A program made the translations under genes and the position numbers. Source: Spisula solida (Eukaryota; Mollusca; Bivalvia; Venerida; Mactridae). From it: DNA of 64,000 nucleotides. The stretch spans positions 12,350,720-12,414,719 of the forward strand of contig OX365950.1 in NCBI GenBank assembly GCA_947247005.1. Reading direction: 5' to 3'. The notes beneath the pieces were generated by a model. The model saw only the letters and a list, made by a program, of their open reading frames with translations. It was not told the origin of the DNA and did no database searches. Below are positions 56,176 through 64,000 of this stretch, piece after piece; the first letter of the stretch is position 1, and each line of letters begins with the position of its first letter.

Positions 56176-57199
56176 TACGAGGGCCGTTCATTTAATACCC
56201 GGACGATCGATATTGCTGAAAAACTAATGGACTGATATTGATGAAAATGTACCGAAATACATTCACACTATTAATTTATTAACATACTAAATTTCAACTT
56301 GTTACGATGAAGGGTCTACATAATATCAGTGTTTTAATTAATACATGTAACGCAAGTCGGCCCAAGTCGACGTCAAAATATTGTGACGTTACGTCATTTT
56401 CGCTTGTTAAATGCGACACTTTTTCTATATTTGATCATCATTTTGGAGCCATAAAGTCATGCGAGCACACATATTTACCATTTTAAGATGTTTGGTAGTG
56501 ATGCTATATACTGTATCCACGATAATTCGCATGATTCCGTAATTACTATAGTAGTTTTTCTTCAAGTAGTGTTTACCGTCCAACAAGCGTTTAGCTGACG
56601 ACACTTTCCTGTTTCTGACGTTAGATTGACCCGGCCTCAGATCATCGCGAGATGACTCTTGTCATCATAAAACCGTTTATAAGCAGAAATCTACCTATAC
56701 GAATATTTACAAAAGGCTTCTCTAAAATAGATTCTTTAGTTTTACAGGTGTATGACAAATACTATTAGGAAATTGTATCAAAATCCGTTTTTTCCCAAAC
56801 AAATTCAATTTCATTGCAATATTAACGGAAACACGCCCGTTGTCACCAAACATCGCTTCACACACAGTAACAGTACAGAAATGACATTACACGTTTTATA
56901 AAACAACGTAGATGTAGACATAACGTTATATGATGTTTTCCATTGAAAATAGGCAACTATACCACGCTCCGTGCCATAACAACACTCGACATTTCACTAA
57001 AAATTTGGGCTGGGCCGGGTAGCCCATAGTAGGGTAACTATAGTAACCACAGTTTGTGTTCGGTTGGATGAACTTTTATTAAGTTTTGTCAAATGATCAA
57101 GTTGATGAGTAAGTCTTATCAAACGAAAAATTATTACAATTGCATGTTTCAATCAAGCGCTATAGCGATCGTCCGGGTATTAAATGAACGACCCTCGTA
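56176..57199. mobile_element. Mariner-type TIR element (1.0 kb, non-autonomous)
   Basis: The ends TACGAGGGCCGTTCATTTAA...CCCGGACGATCG at 56176-56209 and their complement at 57166-57199 differ by about one base in 34. The TACGAGGG terminus is typical of mariner. There is no coding capacity inside. Confidence 0.7.
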
Positions 57200-57839
57200 T
57201 AATAGATTCAATGACTAAAAGTTCAGTTTTCAATGGAATTCTTTATTATCACAATTAAGTAAACAATATTTTCATGGCAACAAGTAATATAATAGAACAA
57301 GTGGACCAAGATGGCCCTTTAATAACTCACCAGATAAAGTAGTTTTTTTACGTCAAGGTCATTATTTGAAAATCTATGTACAGGACATCCATTGATAGCA
57401 TTACTACATGCCAAATATACAATCTATAAACTGCAAAATTTTGGACATTTTTTTATATTTTCTGAACTGTTCTAGTGACCTACTAATGCAATGGACATGA
57501 ACCATTTATATATAAATGTACTTAGAAAAGAGGATCATCACAAAGACCAACCCTGTGAAATTTGGACAAAAATGATTGAAACCATGTTGTTTAAAGAAAA
57601 GAACAAGGGATAATGCAAGAAATACAATGTATGCAATCATAATACTCTAATAACTTACTTCTTCTAATCAAATACTGTAAGATCACGGATTTGATAAAAA
57701 GCACACACTTCTGTGGTCTGGGGATCATATAAATTGATGATTTTAAATTTCAAACAAAAATAATCACTGCAAGGAATTTTATTCTCCATGATCAAATCCA
57801 CCCATCAAATTATTCACGAAGAAGAAGAATGATTTTAAT

Positions 57840-57965
57840 AATGATTTACATTCCTTGGGAAGTTATGATTGCCATGGCAATGACAACAATATTTGCTTCG
57901 AAGTTATGGTTGCTATGGCAATGACAATAATATTCCTGAGAATGTTTCGGTTACCATGACAACAA
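57840..57965. repeat. Short tandem copies of a GTTRCCATGRCAAC unit
   Basis: Three ~50-bp units with GAAGTTATGATTGCCATGGC, GAAGTTATGGTTGCTATGGC and GTTTCGGTTACCATGACAAC. A related motif is at 58406. Confidence 0.5.
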
Positions 57966-58214
57966 AAAACACTGCGTAATTCATAAGATGAAGGCAAAAT
58001 TATCAATAAACAAAAATACTGATACAATACATGTACAAATATAAATCATTCGTGTGGAGACATGTTAGCATAGTAGAATAGTTTAAGTTTCAAAATAGAT
58101 ATCAATTAAATTAACAAAAAAATGCTAGAATCTGACAAGGCTGCGCAGGGCCGTATCCAGAGACTAAAAAGCACTGAGGTAAATATATATTTTAGGCGTT
58201 TATTTCTTCAAAAG

Positions 58215-58460
58215 CGGGCTAATTAGTCCCCTACCGGTTTTTGACCGGAGGGGACTATAGGTTTGCCCTCCGTCCGTCCGTCAAAAAATCTGGATCCTGA
58301 CATAACTCAAACAGTTTCCAAGCTAGGTTTATGAAACTTGGTATGTGGATAGGGGGCAATAGGGGATAATGCACGTCCAAAAATATTTAGATTCCGACCA
58401 AAATTATGGTTGCTATGGCAACAGAAACATTGAAAATGGCTTAAAAATGGTAGGGGACTT
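58215..58460. repeat. Dispersed repeat with CCGTCCGTCCGTC
   Basis: GTCCCCTACCGGTTTTTGAC CGGAGGGGACTATAGG is a short palindrome, followed by TTTGCCCTCCGTCCGTCCGT and a run with AAACTTGGTATGTGG. I recall this type of sequence as dispersed in mollusc and other lophotrochozoan genomes; its origin is not known to me. Confidence 0.5.
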
Positions 58461-58650
58461 CTGTATTGCTTGCAATTCTTAATTACTTGTTTATGTAATT
58501 TTTCAAATTTTCAAGCCAAGGATGAATCAATGCAATGTTAAGAGAATCCGTACAATACGGTAGAACAATATGTTCTATTCTTATTTTTCATCATCATGAA
58601 CACAGCATATTTGACGCACTGACCTCAACACTATTTATAAATAGCAAGTA

Positions 58651-58825
58651 CAGTAGAACCTCTCTGGAGTAACGCCATTCAGGAAACACAAAGTTTGGTT
58701 GTAGTACAAAGATTGAAGCTTTGGAGGGGTAAAGTTATAGTAGATGGTAACTTCTGGTAAAAATGATTATGTTGCTTAAGAGAGGCTGTTGCTCTAATGA
58801 TGGCCCTTCTGGAGCGGTTGCACTG
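58651..58825. mobile_element. Pogo-like MITE
   Basis: CAGTAGAACCTCTCTGGAGT at the left and TTCTGGAGCGGTTGCACTG at the right form inverted ends with TA on both flanks. 175 bp, non-coding, downstream of the alpha-galactosidase gene. Confidence 0.65.
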
Positions 58826-59525
58826 TATGTGTACATAATAAATTATAATATACTAGCCAAGGCTATCAAGGACCATAGAACTACATGTTCCCAAATTATT
58901 GAGCAAAATCAAAAGACAAAATTCATAGACATCTGCCCGTAAAGCAGGAACAATGATTAGTGTATTGCATAAGCACTGTAGTGCCGGCATTAATGAGACA
59001 TAAATCATCATGTGAACACAATACATGTATAAACAAGGAAATTATCATAATTATAAACATCAATGAATCTAAAAATATCACAGTAAGGTTAGCATAAAGA
59101 ATTTTCTAGATTATCGTCCACTCCTGAACCCTAATTTTGACACTGCCCAAAATTTATTTATTTTCTTTAAAATAATCGATGTACTGTTAAACTATCTAAA
59201 CAAAGGAAATCAGTCGAAAGCACAGAACAGCACACAACAAAGCAAAGCAATATATTATAGTCAATGCGAAACATTGTGGGGCAACTAATATTGAACTGGA
59301 ATTCATTATTCTTTGTGTAATTTTGTTTGAAAATTGTGGACCTTTAACCTCGCCAACTCCTTCAGAATGACAAATTCGCAAAATTTTGAACCTCGCGAAA
59401 ATTTCGTATTGTACATGCATTCCTTCTAGGCATATATAAATAATGAAAACCTCCCCCTTAAAAAAAAGTTGGATGATAATCCAGAAATTAATTTATAGCA
59501 CCCTTTAACAATCTACTGCTGTATA

Positions 59526-59734
59526 CAGTAGAACCCCAACTTATATCTACCCCTTAAAATACAACAACACAACAAATACAACCGACCTACTATTGCAGGT
59601 AATTTTTATAAAAAAAGTATTTTTTCCATCTTTGTTTAATGGTCTTTTATCCCAAAATTATGACCATTCTGCTATTCAGTTATATGACAACTATGGATTT
59701 CGGGGAGTTTGAAAGGTGAGGTTCTAATGTACTG
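59526..59734. mobile_element. Pogo-like MITE at GLA 3' end
   Basis: CAGTAGAACCCCAAC at the left and GAGGTTCTAATGTACTG at the right, preceded by TA. It begins only ~10 bp beyond the alpha-galactosidase stop, so it lies in the presumed 3' untranslated region. Confidence 0.5.
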
Positions 59735-59743
59735 CGTACATCC

Positions 59744-60004
59744 CTAAGACATTATATAACATACTATCATGTATGCATCATTCGGGAAAATTCGAACTTT
59801 TAATTTTGAATCTGGTTTAAAAACACCAAGATTTGTCCCCTTAAACACTTCAGTGACATTGTATCCCCTTGGATCACTCATACCTATGTCACCGCCCGCT
59901 GCAACTAGTGGGGTACCACTGCCACCCATATTAGTGTTGAAGAATACAATAGCTAGACTGCCTTTTGGTACGATCGGCTTCACCCAGAGCTGTAGTCCAT
60001 TGAA
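59744..60004 (-). CDS. GLA: Alpha-galactosidase exon 7 (C-terminal beta domain, stop)
   Basis: The acceptor is CTATATTTTCAG. The 86 residues start [15 protein letters not shown] and end MIVCYIMS before TAG. This is the antiparallel beta domain, more like NAGA than GLA in sequence and without the long GLA C-terminus. A possible poly(A) signal on the minus strand is at 59153-59158. Confidence 0.88.
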   Translation of the reverse strand, partial: FNGLQLWVKPIVPKGSLAIVFFNTNMGGSGTPLVAAGGDIGMSDPRGYNVTEVFKGTNLGVFKPDSKLKVRIFPNDAYMIVCYIMS

Positions 60005-63000
60005 CTGAAAATATAGGGAACTATCTGTAAGCAGTGCTGGACATTTTATACTACAATATGAATCTCAATATAATTCTAATACAAAAATATTTATTAAAAG
60101 TATGGCAATGTTCTTGGTTAGGAGTTTGAAATTGTCTGACTTACTGGAGCATGCTGAAGTTATATAATATATAACTTAAAATCAGTTAGTCACCATTTTG
60201 TAGTGTTTCATGTAATTCTACTCTTACTTTATGCCATGATCAAATTATTTCTGAAAACTGAAGACTGGATTAGTTTTCACACCGGGTCCGGTTTAGTTTT
60301 CGAACCCTTCATCTACTCAAGGCACTACCCTCATAACTAAGATAATGGCACAGCTAGGAAGATATACCCGGTATTAGCACCATTTTTATTGACTTTGGTT
60401 TGTCCTCACCTGGGATCAAACCCTTTAACCCTTTCATTACTGAAGCAGATGCTATAACCACTTGGCCACAGAGGATGGTACTGAAAACGTTTATAGTCTT
60501 GAAAAACAAATTTTAACCAAAGTTTATACAATTGGGTGCTGATATCTACAAACTAAGTAAGGCACTGGTTTCAGCTTTACGGATAAGTTACTCACGTCCC
60601 ACACTTTGGTTGCCATGGTACCAAGTGGATCTTGGTCGACTGAGATAATGTATTTATTGAGAAGTAAATTTCTGGCATCCAGTGGAAGGTCACGGAGGTC
60701 GTTGGACATGATAAGTGGGGCCGAGAACATTGCCCACATGGCCATCTGAGCTCTCTGTGCATAAATACTTGTATCAAAGGCACCAGCAAGAATCTAGAAT
60801 AAAATAGACTTACTGGTACTTAAACAAACATAAAATAAACTGGATAAACAATTATGATGTAGAATGACTCAACAATTATAGAACAGACTGGTTATACAAC
60901 CACAAAATAGACTTGTTTAACAAATCTAAAATGAACTGGATAAACAACTATAAAGTTGTCTTTGATTTTAAATACTTTTTATTATACTCAGCTCTACTTA
61001 AAGAAAAGTTATTACATCAATTTTTTGTAATCTTCCTTATAATGTATTATTACTATAAATCACTTTTTTTTACATTCAGATAAATTGTGTGATCTTCACT
61101 TCGCAAATTTTGGTAACATACTAATACATATTTCAGGTAATTATTAATTTGTCATCTAAAGTTACAGGATATGCCTTCATGTAACGAGAGAATATTTAAT
61201 ATGTGTAATTATGAATTCACGAGGAACTCAATTAGAAAAAAAACCTAAGTATATTACACAAGATTTTATGCTCAAACTCACCATGTCGGGATCAAAGAAA
61301 CCTCCTGGTCCATTAAACTTCTGAAACATTGCATTGTTCTTTCCATAAAAGCCTACAATACTTGTCACACTATGAAAACTATCGCTTACATCCCAGAAGT
61401 TACGCCATATATTGCAGTATTTCCGCACTGGAGCATAGTCATCATACTGTAAGTTAAACAAGTCAAAGCATTAAAACCAAAACATCAAACATTGTTCACA
61501 TACCTTAATTCTTCAAGTCACTGACGGATTTGTGATTGTTTGAAAATACCCAAAATGTGTGAAAATGGAATGCGCACATTTAAATAGTTCGGGATATTAT
61601 CATAGTTTGTAGGTCTCGGCAGAACTCCACTGTATTTCTATAAGATGGACCTTCACTTTAACGGAACCTGCTTTATCCATTATTTGGCATTGTTTGTCCG
61701 TCCCGACAATTGATAAATAGTGAGTTTTAACACTTAGTTAACCGGCATTATAAATAATACTATGAATCATCGGCAAACAAACAACAATTAACAACTACAG
61801 TAAAACTTCGATGCCTCGAACTACCTTCGGACCGGGAATAGTTCGAGGCATCTATGGTGTTCGAGGCATCTATGGTATTCAAATATAAGTTCGAACTGAT
61901 GTCGGCATGGAAATCCGTGTGTGCATTGCATAATTACTTCACTTGCATACTGCACATGTATCATTTTTTAACATTATTCATTATAATAATAAAACATAAT
62001 ATATTTAGACAAAATTTATCTGAAATCAGATTTATCCTCGGCAAGCTCAAGAATGATGGGTCATTTTGATACTTTTGACTTAATTTTACCATTTTATAGG
62101 CAAAATACCGGTACCCATGCTTTTAAGAGTAATTGACCCTTCAAACCAAAATCTCGAGGGTAAAAAACTGGATTTTTGAAAATTTCAAAGGTCAGATCCC
62201 CTATACCCGAGCCAAATGGAACCCCTGCACTTTGTTCAAAACTTACTGTAACATTTTGTTGGAGTTCTCCATACGGCCATTCACATGAGAACAATATAGG
62301 TCGTCCTGTCTGATTTAAATACATAGACATTGCAGGGTACCCTGTAACAAAGAGCATTTTCATAAGTTAAAGAATCACTTCACAACAACAAAAGCTTCAT
62401 ATCTAATACTTAACTTATGAAAATAATATGACAATTATAGTTAATGCTGTTTATGTGTACATTAAAGACACCAAACGTTTCACTGCATAATGATTAGATG
62501 TAACGTTGACAACCTTAATCTTACTCCCCATCTTACTATTCTGTCCTATCTTTATGACTACAAAATCAAGTTATTTGAATAAAAAGTTATTATTTAACAT
62601 TACCTTTGTAAATATGTATGTAATAATCATACAGGTAAAAAGCTGCATTAGAATTAATACTCTGCCACTTTCATTTGAACATATCATAAAGTTATTGATA
62701 ATAGTATATTGTAAAATGACATATTTTCGTGAGTATTAAATTTAGTGAATTTTGAAAAATCTATTTTCATGGGGTTGTTTAATAGTGGATTACAAAACAT
62801 GTAATGTAAGGGTAAAACAATGTTTTGTATTTCAGAGTTCCATTAGTCATGGGCATTAGATTTCGTGGTCGATTTTAACAACGAAAATTCAACCCCCTTG
62901 AAAAATAATGATTTTACAGTAAGGGGAGAATCGTGGCTAAGTTTTGAAAGAGAGTACTCACCATATTTGTTATCATGAGAATCAGAGTTACATGTATCAA

Positions 63001-63908
63001 ACTTGAGTAGATCTATTCCCCATTCAGCAAATGTTTTAGCATCTTGTTCCATGTAAAACTCACTTCCAGGAAAACCGGCGCATGTCTTAGTACCAAAATC
63101 TTCATATATACCAAACTTCAGTCCTTTAGAATGAACCTTAAAGTATGATAAGATAGTGTATTGAAATACCTTCACCCTTCATTTATAAACAATAAAGATG
63201 TGTTTATCTCATTTATTTATTAAATTGAGTTTTTATAAGTTTTTGAGGCCGAGTTAACCTGTAGGTTTTAAGTTGAAGAGACTGATCATAATAAATAAAA
63301 GACAGAAATACATATTTTTTAAACGAAAATTGATAGAAATCAATGAATCTGCAGTGTAGGTGGAATAGTGCTAGTATAAGTGTACTTTAATTGTGACAGT
63401 CCTTGAAAATGTAACAGGTGGTGAAAAAACATGGTTAAACCGTGACTTAAACACAGGACCTCCTGCTTACCATGATTACCAGGCACACTACCAACTGAGC
63501 TACCAAGCTGCTGTGTTGGGCAATAAGCCTGCACATTTATCACCATATACCTGTACCTGGAACTTTCATACACTGTATTTGTTCAACAGTTTAGACTTGG
63601 ACTTAATGCGGGTGCATCTGTGACAAAATGTACGAGACATTTATAAAATATTTGTGGAATCTTACAATGACATGTCCTTGGCAAAACACTTTAATATGAT
63701 GACAATTAAATTCAGACTTGAGTTAATACTTACATAATCTGCTAAGTATTTGATACCGTGTGGGAATCTATGTTTATCTGGCTGAAGTCTGTTAAATGCA
63801 TCTCTCTCTGGCGCTAACCAACAATCATCAATAGTAACATATTCGTACCCAGCTTCTTTAAATCCATCAGCAGCTAGATGATCGGCCATCTGCATAATCA
63901 ACTTCTCG
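59744..63908 (-). CDS. GLA: Alpha-galactosidase (GH27), exons 2-7; exon 1 beyond window
   Basis: Six minus-strand exons (63734-63908, 62962-63136, 62247-62341, 61282-61446, 60596-60793, 59744-60004) join in phase into 356 residues with a TAG stop. Exon sizes 175/175/95/165/198 are close to human GLA exons 2-6 (175/178/92/162/198), so intron positions are ancestral. Seen: EYVTIDDCW, the nucleophile Asp in LLKFDTC, SCEWP in the specificity loop, the acid/base Asp in FFDPDM, then LIMSNDLR and VDQDPLG. The enzyme removes terminal alpha-galactose from glycolipids and glycoproteins in the lysosome; exon 1 should carry the signal peptide. The Glu in CEWP is the GLA-type residue (alpha-N-acetylgalactosaminidase has Ser), which favours galactose specificity. 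The C-terminal beta domain ([18 protein letters not shown]) is shorter than in human GLA and closer to NAGA, and lacks the GLA CxxxC pair. N-glycosylation sequons NQT, NVT (exon 4) and NVT (exon 7) are present. Confidence 0.93.
60405..60475 (-). repeat. tRNA-like SINE fragment in GLA intron 6
   Basis: The minus strand reads GTGGCCAAGTGGTTATAGCA ... GGTTTGATCCCAGGTGAGGA, a tRNA head with an expanded variable region. It lies between exons 6 and 7 of the alpha-galactosidase gene. Confidence 0.45.
60596..60793 (-). CDS. GLA: Alpha-galactosidase exon 6
   Basis: The acceptor is TTATTCTAG and the donor GAC|GTGAGT. The 66 codons include [34 protein letters not shown] and [17 protein letters not shown], the end of the catalytic barrel. 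Its length equals human GLA exon 6. Confidence 0.93.
61282..61446 (-). CDS. GLA: Alpha-galactosidase exon 5 (acid/base)
   Basis: The acceptor is TAACTTACAG and the donor ATG|GTGAGT. The 55 codons include [18 protein letters not shown] and [10 protein letters not shown]. The Asp of the FFDPDM motif is the general acid/base. The usual W-N before it is replaced by F-F, which is atypical. Confidence 0.92.
61798..61880. mobile_element. Pogo-like MITE fragment in GLA intron 5
   Basis: CAGTAAAACTTCGATGCCTC is a pogo-type end, followed by two copies of GTTCGAGGCATCTATGGT (one imperfect). No right end is seen. Confidence 0.4.
62247..62341 (-). CDS. GLA: Alpha-galactosidase exon 4 (specificity loop)
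   Basis: The acceptor is TTTGTTACAG and the donor ACA|GTAAGT. The exon encodes [20 protein letters not shown] and [11 protein letters not shown]. The CEWP motif carries the Glu that marks alpha-galactosidase. The following residue is Tyr where human GLA has Leu, still bulky enough to be compatible with excluding an N-acetyl group. Confidence 0.9.
62962..63136 (-). CDS. GLA: Alpha-galactosidase exon 3 (nucleophile)
   Basis: The acceptor is ATACTTTAAG and the donor G|GTGAGT (phase 1). The exon encodes [40 protein letters not shown] and [12 protein letters not shown]. The Asp of LLKFD aligns with the catalytic nucleophile, and the KTC and FDTC cysteines match a conserved disulfide. It is one codon shorter than human exon 3. 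Confidence 0.93.
63435..63512 (-). repeat. tRNA-like SINE fragment in GLA intron 2
   Basis: The minus strand reads TTGGTAGCTCAGTTGGTAGT ... GTCCTGTGTTTAAGTCACGG, a degenerate tRNA head between exons 2 and 3 of the alpha-galactosidase gene. Confidence 0.45.
63734..63908 (-). CDS. GLA: Alpha-galactosidase exon 2
   Basis: The acceptor is TTTTGTTACAG and the donor GTAAGT. The exon encodes [38 protein letters not shown] and [13 protein letters not shown]. It holds the GH27 signature G-x-x-Y-x-x-I-D-D-x-W, whose Asp pair and Trp bind the galactose. It begins with one base completing a codon from the missing exon 1 and ends in phase 0. Confidence 0.93.
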
Positions 63909-64000
63909 CTGTAACAAAACATTAATTTTGTAAGCATCAAAGTTTTCATCTTGCTCATTTTGGTACTATAGAATCACTAATTCCAGTGAGTGCTCTGTCT

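Overview
This is eukaryotic nuclear DNA. It is AT-rich, its genes are split by GT-AG introns, and it is full of minisatellites, hairpin or inverted-repeat elements and tRNA-derived SINE-like copies. The abundance of TACATGTA-type words, the accession-poor mobile elements and a dispersed repeat carrying CCGTCCGTCCGTC suggest a lophotrochozoan, most likely a bivalve mollusc. That placement is an inference from style; there is no rRNA or mitochondrial marker to confirm it.

Three genes can be assembled with matching splice phases. (1) 20,964-29,672 (+): a three-exon gene for a 114-residue Shisa/CYYR1-like protein, with signal peptide, Cys-rich ectodomain, one membrane helix and a very short Cys-rich tail. 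(2) 37,186-48,901 (+): a seven-coding-exon gene for a 324-residue CRAL-TRIO (SEC14-like) lipid-transfer protein of the alpha-tocopherol-transfer-protein/clavesin type. (3) 59,744-63,908 (-): the last six coding exons of a lysosomal glycosyl hydrolase family 27 alpha-galactosidase; the first exon lies beyond the right edge. A weaker candidate is a TATA-box plus signal-peptide first exon at 53.4-53.6 kb (-).

Layout: 1-20.9 kb has no recognisable gene. It holds a 44-bp minisatellite (4.7 kb), a mariner-type terminal-inverted-repeat element (8.7-10.0 kb), a 24-bp minisatellite (10.8-11.5 kb), a duplicated block (18.0-18.9 kb) and a 1.07-kb TTC-rich pyrimidine tract (18.9-20.0 kb). 21-29.7 kb is the Shisa-like gene; its 7.2-kb first intron carries a 19-bp minisatellite and a 4.1-kb foldback element with ~460-bp inverted arms ending 177 bp before exon 2. 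30-37 kb is intergenic, with several small inverted-repeat elements. 37-49 kb is the CRAL-TRIO gene. Its introns hold a 2.1-kb nested mariner-like element, a 39-bp minisatellite starting just after a donor site, and a tandem array of splice acceptor plus exon start. 49-59.7 kb is intergenic, with a palindromic MITE, a 59-bp minisatellite and a mariner MITE. 59.7-64 kb is the alpha-galactosidase gene.

The three genes have unrelated roles and no sign of functional clustering. The most unusual feature is the tandem reiteration of a splice acceptor together with the first ~55 bases of its exon at 44,977-45,330 in the CRAL-TRIO gene. All three intact upstream acceptors lead to premature stops, so the array is either decayed duplication noise or a built-in source of unproductive splicing.
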